Positions 25,823-35,272 are shown, counted from the first letter of the stretch. The stretch: 64,000 nucleotides of DNA from Burkholderiales bacterium (GCA_019744975.1 JAIETP010000025.1:124001-188000); one strand, 5' to 3'. The notes: generated by a model from the sequence alone, not told the origin. A program made the numbers and translations.

Positions 25823-25852
25823 TAAATTAAAACAAATACTTATGTAATAATC
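25818..25852 (+). repeat. Dispersed AT-rich repeat, diverged copy C
   Basis: Between the lyase and hydroxyacid dehydrogenase genes: AATAAATTAAAACAAATACT then TATGTAATAAT. It shares CAAATACTTAT and the trailing TAATAAT with copy B at 35244, in the same orientation as the upstream gene. Confidence 0.5.
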
Positions 25853-25877
25853 AGGAGTAAAGCGGGAATATCAAACC

Positions 25878-26858
25878 ATGAAAATCGCAATCCTCGATGA
25901 CTATCAGGACGTCGTGCGTACGCTCGACTGTTTCGCCAAACTGCAGGGCCATGACGTCATCGTCTGGAACGATCACACCAAGGATGTCGATACGCTGGCC
26001 AAACGCCTGCAGGACACCGAGGCGCTGGTGATGATCCGTGAACGCACGCCCATCCGCGCGCCGCTGATCGCGCGCCTGCCGAAACTGAAACTGCTCAGCC
26101 ACCACAGCGTATATCCGCACGTCGATGTCGACGCGTTGACCAGACAGGGCATCCTGTTGTGCAGCAATCTGCATCCGGGCCAGCCCTCGCATGCGACAGC
26201 AGAGCTGACCTGGGGCCTGATCATCGCGGCGATGCGCAGGATTCCGCAGGAGGTTGCGGCATTAAAAGCCGGACGTTGGCAGTCGTCGGTGGGTTACGGC
26301 CTGCGCGGCAAGACGCTGGGTGTTTACGGTTACGGCCGTATCGGCGCGGTGATTGCCGGTTACGGCAAGGCTTTCGGCATGAAAGTGCTGGTGTGGGCGC
26401 GCGAAGCCTCGCTGGAACGCGCGCGGGCCGACGGTTACGCCGCGGCGCGCAGCAAGGAGGTGTTTTTCGAGGAGAGCGATGTCATCACGCTGCATCTGCG
26501 CCTGATCGACGCGACCCGCGGCATCGTCTCGGCGGCGGATCTGGCGCGGATGAAACCAACGGCGCTGATGGTCAACACCAGCCGCGCCGGACTGATCGAG
26601 GCGGGGGCGCTGGAAAAGGCGCTCAAACTCGGCCGGCCGGGCATGGCCGCGGTTGACGTGTTTGAGGATGAACCTGTTCTGGGTGCGAATCATCCTCTGC
26701 TGGCGCTCGACAATGCGGTGTGTACGCCGCATATCGGTTATGTCGAACGCGGCGGTTACGAGCGGATTTTCAGCAGTATTTTCGACCAAATCCTGGCCTA
26801 TGCCGCCGGCAAACCGGTGAACATGATCAACCCGGTGGCGCTGGCCGGGCGTTCCTGA
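25878..26858 (+). CDS. D-2-hydroxyacid dehydrogenase family protein
   Basis: NAD-dependent D-isomer-specific 2-hydroxyacid dehydrogenase (326 residues). The Rossmann motif is GKTLGVYGYGRIGAVIAGYG near residue 144; the catalytic Arg lies in VNTSRAGLIEAGAL, the Glu in DVFEDEPV and the His in CTPHIGYVERGGYE. These enzymes reduce 2-keto acids such as glyoxylate or hydroxypyruvate, or oxidise phosphoglycerate; the substrate is not clear. It follows the lyase gene and precedes a second Bug gene. Confidence 0.9.
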   Translation: MKIAILDDYQDVVRTLDCFAKLQGHDVIVWNDHTKDVDTLAKRLQDTEALVMIRERTPIRAPLIARLPKLKLLSHHSVYPHVDVDALTRQGILLCSNLHPGQPSHATAELTWGLIIAAMRRIPQEVAALKAGRWQSSVGYGLRGKTLGVYGYGRIGAVIAGYGKAFGMKVLVWAREASLERARADGYAAARSKEVFFEESDVITLHLRLIDATRGIVSAADLARMKPTALMVNTSRAGLIEAGALEKALKLGRPGMAAVDVFEDEPVLGANHPLLALDNAVCTPHIGYVERGGYERIFSSIFDQILAYAAGKPVNMINPVALAGRS

Positions 26859-26923
26859 GGAGCCCCGGGCAAAAGCTGTTGCGGTAGTATGGATTTCATT
26901 ACAACAAAGAAGGAGGAGAAATC

Positions 26924-27919
26924 ATGAAAACAAAATTGACCCTGTTGGTGGCGGTGCTGGCCGCTGTCTGGGTGACGCCCGCAGTTGCGCAAAAAGAGGT
27001 CGCGCAAAATGCAGCTGCGAACTATCCGAGTAAACCGGTACGCTGGATCGTGCCGTTTCCGCCGGGCGCATCCAACGACATCACCGCGCGCCTGTTTGCG
27101 CACAAGATGTCCGAATCCATGGGCCAGCAATTCGTCATCGACAACCGGCCCGGCGCCGGCGGCTCCATTGGCGCGCAACTGGCGGCGGAGGCGACGCCCG
27201 ACGGCCACACGCTGCTGCATGCCAATCCCGGGCCCAGCGTCAACAACATCATCATGCGCCGCAAGTCGCCGTACCAGATCAATGATTTTGCCCCAGTGAT
27301 GTTCATCGGTTATACGCCGCTGCTGATCCTGGCGAATCCGAAATTCGTCGCCAATAACGGGCGAGAGCTGGCCGCTTATGCCAAGGCCAATCCCGGCAAG
27401 CTGACCTGGGCTTCCTCGGGCAACGGCAGCAGCCTGCACATCGGCCTCGCCTTGTTTGCCGCGGCCACCGGGCTCGACATCGTGCATGTACCGTACAAAG
27501 GCACGGCGCCGGCGCTGACCGACGTGATGAGCGGGCGCGTCGATGTGATGCATACCACAGTGGTCAGTGCCGATGCGCAGATCAAGGCGGGGCGCGTCAA
27601 GGTGCTGGCTGTGGCGGCGCCCGCGCGCCAGGCCGTGTTACCCAATGTGCCGACGCTGCTGGAAGAGGGCATCAAAAACGCCGAGGCCACGGTCTGGTTC
27701 GGCGTGCAGGTGTCGGCGAAAACACCGCGGCCGATCATCAACAAACTCAATGCCGAGATGAACCGCGTCATGCAGATGCCCGACGTGCAGGCGCGGCTGG
27801 ATCAGCTCGGCCTGGTCAAGGCCGGCGGCACACCGGAAGAGTTCGGCGCGTTCATCAAAAACGAAGCAGACAAACTGGGCATGCTGATCAAAACCAAGCG
27901 TGTGGAGATGATGGAATAA
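26924..27919 (+). CDS. Bug/TctC-type periplasmic solute receptor
   Basis: Bug-family receptor of 331 residues. The signal peptide (Lys at 2 and 4, LLVAVLAAVWVTPAVA) is followed by YPSKPVRWIVPFPPGASND and HVPYKGTAPALTDVMSG. An AAGGAGGAG ribosome site precedes the ATG. It closes the catabolic run that began with another Bug gene at 22217; two receptors around one pathway may have different affinities or ligands. Confidence 0.92.
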   Translation: MKTKLTLLVAVLAAVWVTPAVAQKEVAQNAAANYPSKPVRWIVPFPPGASNDITARLFAHKMSESMGQQFVIDNRPGAGGSIGAQLAAEATPDGHTLLHANPGPSVNNIIMRRKSPYQINDFAPVMFIGYTPLLILANPKFVANNGRELAAYAKANPGKLTWASSGNGSSLHIGLALFAAATGLDIVHVPYKGTAPALTDVMSGRVDVMHTTVVSADAQIKAGRVKVLAVAAPARQAVLPNVPTLLEEGIKNAEATVWFGVQVSAKTPRPIINKLNAEMNRVMQMPDVQARLDQLGLVKAGGTPEEFGAFIKNEADKLGMLIKTKRVEMME

Positions 27920-28508
27920 GTATTGCTGGAGAGGCGGCGGATGGAGCAGGAGAAGATGGGGTGGGAGACGACGGAGTAGGAGAAGATGGGGGAAGGTCGG
28001 TCGCGTCAGTATGCTCCGCAGCGGAGTGAGCTGATGCATTGTTACGCAGTGTGTGCTGATGCACCAATTGGGCGCAGGCGTATGCAGCCGAACGGGGCAT
28101 CGAAAAACTGCAGTTTCCGAATGCACCGCGGCTGTGCAATGCTGTTTTGAAGCTTGTCAGCTAGGTGCAAGCTGGCGTAAGTCCTGCGTAAGTGCGACAC
28201 CCTATAAAGGCCCCGCGCTTGCGGGTTCCGCAATCAAATTCTGAGTCGTGCAATCGCGGTAATGCAGGGTTGAGAATACGTTGTGCGCCGCACCATGCAA
28301 GAGCCAAAAAAGCTTTGTTTGAGTAGGGGCTTCGTGTAAAGTCCGGTTCCGTAATGTGTAAGTCCGAGTCAGCATAATAATGCAGGGGTCAAAAAAAGCA
28401 GTGCCCGCCGCAGGCATATAAACCAATTACGTAAACACAGGTGCGCGGCGCACCGGAGCGGGAGTGCAGTTTGTTCCCGTATCTGTTTCTGAAATCAGGA
28501 GGTGTCAG
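27920..28508. other. Gene-free stretch upstream of tctB
   Basis: The only gene-free stretch above 300 bases. It starts with an imperfect direct repeat, GGAGCAGGAGAAGATGGGG at 27943-27961 and the same with one change at 27973-27991 (period 30). Its end holds a perfect 7-base palindrome, GGTGCGC-G-GCGCACC at 28440-28454, which could be an operator for tctBA. Stops are frequent in every frame and base composition is less biased than in coding DNA. No tRNA or recognised RNA fold is seen; a small RNA cannot be excluded. Confidence 0.55.
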
Positions 28509-28955
28509 TTGAATATCAAGGGTCAGGAAGATTTTTGGGCCGGCGTCATGTTCATCGGTTTCGGCGCACTGGCGATTTATCTGTCGCTGGATTATCCGTT
28601 CGGCACCGGCGCCCGCATGGGCCCCGGCTATTTCCCCACATGGCTGGGCATCATCATGGCGCTGTTGGGTGTGGCGATCATGATCAGCGGATTGCGGGTG
28701 GAAGGGCCGAAGGTCCAGAAATTCGCTTTCAAGGCGATGCTGCTGCTGGGTGCGGGGTTCATCTTTTTTGGCTGGGCGATAGACCACGTCGGTTTTGTCA
28801 TCGCCACGGCAACACTGGTTGTCCTGGCAGCTGCAGCCGGACGTGATTTCCGCTACAAGGAAGTCATCATCATGGCCATCGTCCTGTTGATCGGCACCTG
28901 GGCGCTGTTCATCAAGGGCCTCGAATTGCCCTTCCCGCTGTTCTGGTGGAGATAA
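28509..28955 (+). CDS. tctB: Tripartite tricarboxylate transporter small subunit TctB
   Basis: Small membrane subunit (148 residues, four predicted spans) of a TTT-family importer. NIKGQEDFWAGVMFIGFGA and the GTGARMGPGYFPTWLG motif are typical. The start is a TTG at 28509, decided by AGGAGG at 28497-28502 six bases ahead; a GTG-type start at 28464 would put the ribosome site inside the gene. It is followed three bases later by tctA. A Bug receptor gene downstream at 30568 probably supplies the third component. Confidence 0.88.
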   Translation: MNIKGQEDFWAGVMFIGFGALAIYLSLDYPFGTGARMGPGYFPTWLGIIMALLGVAIMISGLRVEGPKVQKFAFKAMLLLGAGFIFFGWAIDHVGFVIATATLVVLAAAAGRDFRYKEVIIMAIVLLIGTWALFIKGLELPFPLFWWR

Positions 28956-28958
28956 GAA

Positions 28959-30482
28959 ATGGAAGAACTTTTACCTAATTTGGCGCTCGGATTCCAGACC
29001 GCGGTTTCGCTGCAAAATCTGATGTATTGTTTCATCGGTGTTTTTGTCGGCACCCTGGTCGGCGTGTTGCCGGGCATTGGTCCGCTGGCGGCGATTGCGA
29101 TGCTGCTGCCCGCCACCTTCAACCTGCCGCCGGTGGGCGCGCTGATCATGCTGGCCGGTATCTACTACGGCACGCAGTACGGCGGCTCAACCACCGCGAT
29201 CCTGGTGAACCTGCCGGGTGAATCGGCTTCGGTGGTGACCTGTATTGACGGTTTCCAGATGGCCAAAAACGGCCGCGCCGGCCCCGCGCTGGCGATCGCC
29301 GCGATCGGTTCGTTTTTTGCCGGTACCGTGGGCACCATCCTGATCGCGCTGGCCGGCCCGCCGCTGGCTGAAATGGCGCTGAAGTTCGGTGCCCCGGAGT
29401 ATTTTTCGCTGATGACGATGGGCCTGATCGCTTCGGCGGTGCTGGCCAGTGGCTCGATGATGAAGGCCATTGCGATGATTTTCCTCGGCCTGCTGTTCGG
29501 CATCGTCGGCACCGACGTTAATTCCGGCATGTCACGCTTCACCTTCGGCATGTCCGGGCTGGCGGATGGTTTGAGTTTCGTGGTGGTGGCGATGGGCCTG
29601 TTCGGTTTCGGCGAAATCCTGCAGAACCTGGAAAAAGGCCAGGAAGTCAGCTCGCGCGATTTGCTGAAAACCAAGATCGATCATCTGTATCCGACCTGGA
29701 ACGATCTCAAGCTGTCCGCGGGGCCGATCATGCGCGGCACGGCGATCGGCGCATTTTTCGGCACTTTGCCCGGTGCCGGCCCGACCATCAGCGCCTTCTC
29801 CGCCTATGCGATGGAGAAAAAGGTGGCCAAGGATCCAAGCATATTCGGCAAGGGCGCGATCCAGGGGGTTGCCGGTCCGGAATCAGCCAACAATGCCGCC
29901 GCGCAGTGCGCTTTCATTCCGACGCTGACCCTCGGCATTCCCGGCAGCGGCACGATGGCGCTGATGCTGGGCGCGCTGACCATCCAGGGCATCGCCCCGG
30001 GCCCGCAGGTGATGACCCAGCGCCCGGAACTGTTCTGGGGCCTGATCGCGAGCATGTGGATCGGCAATGCGATGCTGGTGATTCTGAACCTGCCGCTGAT
30101 CGGTCTGTGGGTCAAACTGCTGACGGTGCCTTACCGCATCCTGTTCCCGTCGATCATGGTGTTCATGGCCATCGGCGTCTACAGCGTCAACAACCTCGAC
30201 CTCGACATCTACATGACCGTGTTTTTCGGCTTCATGGGGTATATCTTCGCCAAGCTGAAGTGTGAACCGGCGCCGCTGATTCTGGCGTTCGTACTGGGGC
30301 CGCTGATGGAGGAAAACCTGCGCCGGGCGCTGCTGATTTCACGCGGTGATCCGACCGTGTTTTTCACGCGGCCGATCAGCGCGGTGTTCCTCGGCCTGAC
30401 CATCCTGCTGCTGGTGGTGATGATCCTGCCGGCCATCCGCAAGAAACGCGAAGTGGTCTATCAGGAGCCGGACGCAGTTTAA
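28959..30482 (+). CDS. tctA: Tripartite tricarboxylate transporter large subunit TctA
   Basis: Large 507-residue membrane subunit with about twelve spans. The two signature stretches are GVLPGIGPLAAIAMLLPATF (near residue 36) and GTLPGAGPTISAFSAYAMEK (near 268), plus GIYYGTQYGGSTTAIL. It uses an ion gradient to bring in carboxylates caught by a periplasmic receptor. This is the only complete TctAB pair in the window, whereas there are five receptors. Confidence 0.95.
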   Translation: MEELLPNLALGFQTAVSLQNLMYCFIGVFVGTLVGVLPGIGPLAAIAMLLPATFNLPPVGALIMLAGIYYGTQYGGSTTAILVNLPGESASVVTCIDGFQMAKNGRAGPALAIAAIGSFFAGTVGTILIALAGPPLAEMALKFGAPEYFSLMTMGLIASAVLASGSMMKAIAMIFLGLLFGIVGTDVNSGMSRFTFGMSGLADGLSFVVVAMGLFGFGEILQNLEKGQEVSSRDLLKTKIDHLYPTWNDLKLSAGPIMRGTAIGAFFGTLPGAGPTISAFSAYAMEKKVAKDPSIFGKGAIQGVAGPESANNAAAQCAFIPTLTLGIPGSGTMALMLGALTIQGIAPGPQVMTQRPELFWGLIASMWIGNAMLVILNLPLIGLWVKLLTVPYRILFPSIMVFMAIGVYSVNNLDLDIYMTVFFGFMGYIFAKLKCEPAPLILAFVLGPLMEENLRRALLISRGDPTVFFTRPISAVFLGLTILLLVVMILPAIRKKREVVYQEPDAV

Positions 30483-30521
30483 GCAGTACAACAACAAGCC
30501 GGTTCGGCAAGGTAATTGAAC

Positions 30522-30553
30522 TGACACGCGGCATCATGCCGCGTGTTTTTTTT
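30522..30553 (+). terminator. Rho-independent terminator after tctA
   Basis: ACACGCGGCA, loop TCA, TGCCGCGTGT, then eight T. It separates tctBA from the next Bug gene only 15 bases before that gene's start, so it may act as a partial terminator that sets the ratio of receptor to membrane subunits. Confidence 0.88.
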
Positions 30554-30567
30554 GAGGGGAGACAACA

Positions 30568-31569
30568 ATGATGATGCAAAACAAGGTTGCAGTTGCAGTG
30601 ATGGGGGCTTTGCTGCTTGCAGCCGGCCTGATGCCGGCATCCGCCGGTGCTCAAACCGCCGCTAACCAAACCTACCCGACCAAACCGATCCGGCTGATCG
30701 TGGCGTTCCCACCGGGTGGTTCCACCGACATCATTGCCCGGCTGGTGGCACAGAAACTGGGTGAAAAACTGGGGCAGCAGGTCATTGTCGACAACCGTGG
30801 CGGTGCCGGCGGTACGCTGGGTACCGAAATCGCGGCAAAGGCCGCACCCGACGGCCATACGCTGACCATGGGCACGACCAGTACTCACGTGATCGCACCG
30901 GCTGCGTATGCTAAGGTGAATTACGATCCGGTCAAGGATTTCGAACCGATTACGCTGGTGGCATCCACGCCGTACCTGCTGGTGCTGCACCCCGGCGTCA
31001 AGGCGAACAACCTGAAGGAGTTCGTCGCACTGGCCAAGTCGCAGCCGGGCAAGCTGAACTACGCGTCGGCCGGCACCGGCTCGACCACGCAGTTGGCGAT
31101 GGAAATGCTCAACCGCGCGGCCGGCATGGACATCGTGCACATCCCGTACAACGGCAACGGCCCGGCCGGCGCCGCCGCGCTCGGCGGCCAGGTGCAGGCG
31201 CTGTTCGGCAGCATGCCGGCGGTATTGCCGCATGCCCAGGCCGGCCGTTTGCGCGCAATCGCGGTCGGAACCAGCAAACGTTCCCCGGCAATGCCCAACG
31301 TGCCGACGGTCGCGGAGTCGGGTTACCCCGGTTTTGAAGTGTCGCTGTGGCTGGGATTTTTTGCGCCCAAGGGCACACCGAAACCGGTATTGACCAGGCT
31401 GCAGACGGAGCTGACGGCGATAGCCAATTCACCGGATATGGGAGCGCAGTTCGAAAAAAACGGCGCCAGCTCTTTGACCAATACGCCGGCGCAAATGACC
31501 GCGCTGATGAAAACCGAACTCGACAAGTACGGCAAGGTGATCAAGGCCGCGGGCATCGTGCTCAAATAA
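30568..31569 (+). CDS. tctC: Bug/TctC-type receptor of the tctBA locus
   Basis: Bug-family receptor of 333 residues, with signal peptide (VAVAVMGALLLAAGLMPASAGA) and then TYPTKPIRLIVAFPPGGSTD and HIPYNGNGPAGAAALGG. Being next to tctB and tctA, it is the best candidate for the cognate receptor. GAGGGGAGA precedes the ATG at 30568. A terminator lies at each end. Confidence 0.93.
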   Translation: MMMQNKVAVAVMGALLLAAGLMPASAGAQTAANQTYPTKPIRLIVAFPPGGSTDIIARLVAQKLGEKLGQQVIVDNRGGAGGTLGTEIAAKAAPDGHTLTMGTTSTHVIAPAAYAKVNYDPVKDFEPITLVASTPYLLVLHPGVKANNLKEFVALAKSQPGKLNYASAGTGSTTQLAMEMLNRAAGMDIVHIPYNGNGPAGAAALGGQVQALFGSMPAVLPHAQAGRLRAIAVGTSKRSPAMPNVPTVAESGYPGFEVSLWLGFFAPKGTPKPVLTRLQTELTAIANSPDMGAQFEKNGASSLTNTPAQMTALMKTELDKYGKVIKAAGIVLK

Positions 31570-31608
31570 AAAAAAGCCCGGTGGCGATTTTTGCCGCCGT
31601 TGCTGATT

Positions 31609-31645
31609 ACGCCGCCTGCGGGAAACCGCGGCGGCGTTTTTATTT
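31609..31645. terminator. Rho-independent terminator between convergent genes
   Basis: ACGCCGCC and GGCGGCGT form a stem around TGCGGGAAACCGC, which itself pairs GCGG/CCGC with a GAAA loop; a T-rich run follows on the plus strand. Confidence 0.8.
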
Positions 31646-32788
31646 TGGTCCGGACTGGTCCTGGCGGTCGGTGTGGGACATCCAGCCGCTGACCAGCAGT
31701 ATCGTGGCGCTGGCCCAGAACACCGGTGCGATGCCGAGCAGCGCGCCGACGGAGCCTGCGGCCAGCGGCACGCCGATATGGGTGATGTTGTTGATGGTCA
31801 GCCTGAGACCGGTGACTTCTCCGGCGCGCCCGGCGGGTGAACGGTTGTAAGTCAGGTTCAGCGTCAGCGGCTGGCTGACGCCGAGGGTCAGGCCGATGCC
31901 GAAGGACAGCGCCATCAGCGCCGGCACGTATTCAATAAAGGCGAAGGGGATGAACAGCAGCGCGGCGATGCCCATCGCTGCGGCCAGCACGGTTTCCACG
32001 CTGAAACGACGGGTCAACAGCGGGAGGGTGACGCGCACGATGAAACTCGCGGCAGCAAAGGCGCCGAGAATGGCGCCGATGGTCGATGCCGAGAGGCCGA
32101 TGGAATGGCCGTAAATCGGCACATAAAACGTATACAGATCCCAGCCGGTGGTGACCAGTCCGCTGACGATGATCATCCGGCGCAGTGAGGGCTGGCGCAT
32201 CAATTCGAAGGCGCTGCTCGTTTGCGGTTCGCTGCGTGTGCCGTGCGCACCCAGTCGCGGCGACAGGGCCAGGGTGAGTATCGGACACAGCGTGAGCAGG
32301 GCAAAGGCGATGTAGGCGGAACCGAAACCAAAACGATCAATCATCACGCCTGCGATCACCGGGCCGATCATGTGGCCGCTGGAATAACCCAGGCTCAGCG
32401 TCGAGAAATTGCGTGTGCGCTCCGCCGCCGATCCCAGGGTGCCGGCGAGGCTCTGCACCGCCACGTTGAAGAATACGAAACCGCCGCCGATCAGGGGTGC
32501 TGAGATGAACAAGGCCGGCAGCGTTGGCCACACCGCCGGGATGATCAGCCCGGTACCGAAGGTGATGGCGCCGCCGAGCATCGGCCAGCGCGAGCCGTAA
32601 CGGTCGGAAATCCGCCCGACAATCAGCGCAAAACCCAGCTGGAATATCGAGTAGGAGGCGATCAGGACGCCGATCAGCATCGGGCCGGCGCCCAGGTTCA
32701 GCGCAAGCAGGGCGGCGACAACGCGGCTGCCCATGTGACCGCCCTGCATGGCGAGGGTCAGCAGCGTGACGACGTAAACAGATTTCAA
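31640..32788 (-). CDS. MFS transporter
   Basis: Major facilitator protein of 382 residues with twelve predicted spans. The loop 2-3 motif appears as GRISDRYGSRWPM near residue 57 and the second-half counterpart as LLTRRFSVE. The start ATG 32788 leads directly into the first span. Substrate unknown; the aldolase gene just upstream on the same strand suggests sugar-acid or related metabolite transport. Confidence 0.87.
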   Translation of the reverse strand: MKSVYVVTLLTLAMQGGHMGSRVVAALLALNLGAGPMLIGVLIASYSIFQLGFALIVGRISDRYGSRWPMLGGAITFGTGLIIPAVWPTLPALFISAPLIGGGFVFFNVAVQSLAGTLGSAAERTRNFSTLSLGYSSGHMIGPVIAGVMIDRFGFGSAYIAFALLTLCPILTLALSPRLGAHGTRSEPQTSSAFELMRQPSLRRMIIVSGLVTTGWDLYTFYVPIYGHSIGLSASTIGAILGAFAAASFIVRVTLPLLTRRFSVETVLAAAMGIAALLFIPFAFIEYVPALMALSFGIGLTLGVSQPLTLNLTYNRSPAGRAGEVTGLRLTINNITHIGVPLAAGSVGALLGIAPVFWASATILLVSGWMSHTDRQDQSGPK

Positions 32789-32900
32789 AGCGCAGGTTTC
32801 AAAGCAGGTTTCGAAGCGTGTGTTTCAAGATGATGCGTACTGCAAAAAGCGGCGTTGCCGGTGGGTACGGCAGCACCACTGGATTTTGCGCGTTGCGGTT

Positions 32901-33839
32901 TCAGGCAGCGTAACCGGGGGCTTCCCGGTCGAGCTTGCGTTTGAGTGCTTCCCACATCAGCCTGCCGCCCGCGCCACGGCCGCCTTTGCCGTAAATGATC
33001 CCGCCCTGCTCCAGCGTGTGGTTGATGATTTCATCCGGGATGCGATTGAGTTCCGCACCGCCGGTCATTGCAGTGATCTGCATTTTGCAGGCGCGCTCGA
33101 GGCGAAACATGCGCGCGAACATTTCGCCGACGCTGGAACCCACGGTGAGTGTGCCGTGGTTGCGCAGGATCAGCATGCTGCCGTCGCCAAGGTCGCGCAC
33201 CAGGCGTTCGCGTTCGTTGTGGTCTTCGGCCACGCCCTCGAAGTCGTGATAACGCACCTGCGACAGGGCGGTCAGCGCCATCTGTGTCAGCGGCAACAGC
33301 CCCTGTTTTTGCGAAGCCACCGCCACGCCATACTGGGTATGACAATGCATCACCGCCTCGGCCTCGTGATTGCCCATATGGATTGCGCTGTGGATGGTGA
33401 ATCCGGCCGAGTTCACTTCGTAGGGGGAGTCCGACAGTTTGTTGCCTTCGGTGTCGCATTTGATCAGGTCGGAAGCCGTCATTTCTTCAAAAAGCAGGCC
33501 GTAGGGATTGATCAGGAACTGGTCGTGGGTGCCCGGTACACGGCAGGAAATGTGCGTGCCGAGCATGTCGGTCCAGCCCATCATCGCGGTCAGCCGATAG
33601 GCGGCGGCGAGTTCGACACGGGCCTGCCATTCCGCGGCGTTGATCTTGCCCCGCAAGGGGACTTGCTTCGCAGCGCCCCCCAGGAGGACTTGCTTCGCAG
33701 CGCCCCCCAGGAGGACTTGCTTCGCGGCGCCCCCCAGGAGGACTTGCTTCGCAGCGCCCCCCAGGAGGACTTGCTTCGCAGCGCCTTTGCGCGCGGCGGC
33801 GGGGCGGTGTTTGGCGGTGGTGGCAGCGCGTCTTTTCAT
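32901..33839 (-). CDS. Class II aldolase/adducin family protein with N-terminal repeat
   Basis: Zinc aldolase/decarboxylase-type protein of 312 residues. Metal ligands appear in VMHCHTQYG and LILRNHGTLTVG, and the body from KINAAEWQARVELAAAYR onward matches the family. Ahead of it stand about 60 extra residues with four to five copies of a nine-residue unit, AAKQVLLGG, encoded by 27-base repeats. ATG 33839 (MKRRAATTAK) has GGACTCC-type purine-poor upstream sequence but fits better than a start at 33938, which lies in the divergent promoter region. The repeat looks like an expanded intergenic element, likely tolerated in a flexible tail. Confidence 0.85.
   Translation of the reverse strand: MKRRAATTAKHRPAAARKGAAKQVLLGGAAKQVLLGGAAKQVLLGGAAKQVLLGGAAKQVPLRGKINAAEWQARVELAAAYRLTAMMGWTDMLGTHISCRVPGTHDQFLINPYGLLFEEMTASDLIKCDTEGNKLSDSPYEVNSAGFTIHSAIHMGNHEAEAVMHCHTQYGVAVASQKQGLLPLTQMALTALSQVRYHDFEGVAEDHNERERLVRDLGDGSMLILRNHGTLTVGSSVGEMFARMFRLERACKMQITAMTGGAELNRIPDEIINHTLEQGGIIYGKGGRGAGGRLMWEALKRKLDREAPGYAA
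33660..33785. repeat. 27-base tandem repeat inside the aldolase gene
   Basis: Four full units and one partial unit of GACTTGCTTCGCAGCGCCCC plus CCAGGAG; the third unit has one change (GCGGCG for GCAGCG). The unit length is a multiple of three, so the reading frame is kept. The flanking AAGGGGACTTGCTTCG resembles the intergenic element at 3780. Confidence 0.95.
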
Positions 33840-34039
33840 ATGATGGAGTCCTGTGGTGGGGACGGCGCAATGCGGATCTGCGTGGCGGCCGTCCGGTCTT
33901 TGGTGTGCAATTGCCATTAGAATACCGCAGTCCGGCACGAAAGATGAACATCAAGCCGTGTTCCAGCGTGCTTTGTATGACCGGATATCCATATCGTGAA
34001 CGCGCTCGCAACAGACTCGGCAGAGGCACAGGAGGCTCC

Positions 34040-35230
34040 ATGAAACAATTCAAACTTCCCGCAGTGTTCATGCGCGGCGGTACCAGCAACGCGGTGGTAT
34101 TCAATCAGCGTGACCTGCCGCAGGACCGCGCCCTGTGGGACGAAATCTTTCTCGCCGCGATCGGCAGTCCTGATCCCAATGGCCGCCAGCTCGACGGCAT
34201 GGGCGGCGGCGTGTCTTCACTGTCGAAAGTCTGCGTGGTCGGACCGCCGACGCGGCCCGATGCCGACATCGATTACACCTTCGCCCAGGTGCAGGTGAAA
34301 GAAGCCAGGGTCGATTACGGCGCGAACTGCGGCAACATGTCCTCGGCGATGGGGCCGTTCGCGGTGGATGAGGGTATCGTCAAGGTGTCGGGTCGCGAAG
34401 CGCTGGTGCGCATCCACAACACCAACACCAAAAAAATCATTCACGCGCTGTTCAGCCTCGATGACGGACTGGCCGCGGTCGATGGTGATCTGGCGATACC
34501 CGGCGTCTCGGGCACCGGTGCACCGGTGAAGCTCGAGTTCCGCGATCCGGGTGGCGCCACCACCGGCAAACTGCTGCCCACCGGTAATGTCGTCGATACG
34601 CTCGACGTACCGGGCGTCGGCAAGATCCGCGCGTCGATGGTCGACGCGGCGAATGCCACGGTATGGGTCAATGCGAAGGATATCGGCCTGACCGGCATCG
34701 AATTGCCTGAGGCGCTGGAAGCCAATGCGGCAGTGATGGCCAGACTTGAGGCGATCCGCAGGGCGGCGTCGGTGGCGATGGGCATTGCGAAGACGGCCGA
34801 AGACGCCGCAAAAAACAAATCCGTGCCCTTCATCGGTTTTGTGTCGGCGGCACAGGACGCCAAAATGCTGTCAGGTGCTGCGATTGCCGCCGGCGACATC
34901 GATCTCACCGGTCGCGTGATTTCCAACGGTCAGCCGCATCGTGCGCTGCCGCTGACGGTGTCGCTGTGTATGGCGGTTGCCGCGCGCCTCGAGGGCGGAG
35001 TGGTGAATGAGGTATTGCGCCAGGGTACGACTGCGGAAGCACCGATCCGTATCGGCATGCCTTCCGGCATTCTCACCGTGGCCGCCACCGTCAAACAGAA
35101 AGACGGCTTATGGCATGCGGAACAAGGTGCGTTTTATCGCACACAGCGCCGCATGTTCGAAGGGCAGGTGCTGGTGCGCGCTTCGCATGTGCCGGGTATT
35201 GCGGCTGCAGGCAAACGCAAAGCAGCATAG
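34040..35230 (+). CDS. PrpF-family isomerase (methylaconitate/oxalomesaconate type)
   Basis: Cofactor-free isomerase with the diaminopimelate-epimerase fold, which moves a double bond in methylaconitate, aconitate or 4-oxalomesaconate. LPAVFMRGGTSNAVVF (residues 6-21), DPNGRQLDGMGGG and DYGANCGNMSSAMGPFAV with the catalytic Cys are diagnostic. ATG 34040 has AGGAGG nine bases ahead, and gives the usual 396 residues. No prpB, prpC or prpD is nearby, so a role in a ring-cleavage or tricarboxylate route is as likely as in propionate use. It is divergent from the aldolase gene. Confidence 0.9.
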   Translation: MKQFKLPAVFMRGGTSNAVVFNQRDLPQDRALWDEIFLAAIGSPDPNGRQLDGMGGGVSSLSKVCVVGPPTRPDADIDYTFAQVQVKEARVDYGANCGNMSSAMGPFAVDEGIVKVSGREALVRIHNTNTKKIIHALFSLDDGLAAVDGDLAIPGVSGTGAPVKLEFRDPGGATTGKLLPTGNVVDTLDVPGVGKIRASMVDAANATVWVNAKDIGLTGIELPEALEANAAVMARLEAIRRAASVAMGIAKTAEDAAKNKSVPFIGFVSAAQDAKMLSGAAIAAGDIDLTGRVISNGQPHRALPLTVSLCMAVAARLEGGVVNEVLRQGTTAEAPIRIGMPSGILTVAATVKQKDGLWHAEQGAFYRTQRRMFEGQVLVRASHVPGIAAAGKRKAA

Positions 35231-35272
35231 CTGATATTTAAAATATCAATAAAATCAAATACTTATAATAAT
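35228..35272 (+). repeat. Dispersed AT-rich repeat, copy B
   Basis: Begins at the TAG stop of the PrpF-like gene (TAGCTGA) and carries the same 23-base core as copy A at 35244-35266, followed by AATAAT. It fills the gap between two convergent genes. Confidence 0.72.

Noticed and set aside
27920-28508. Gene-free stretch considered as a hidden gene or small RNA
   Set aside because: All frames are broken, no ribosome site fits a short gene, and I see no recognisable RNA fold; left as unassigned.
33660-33785. Array considered as a CRISPR
   Set aside because: The 27-base units are head to tail with no spacers and lie in frame in a gene; no cas genes are present.
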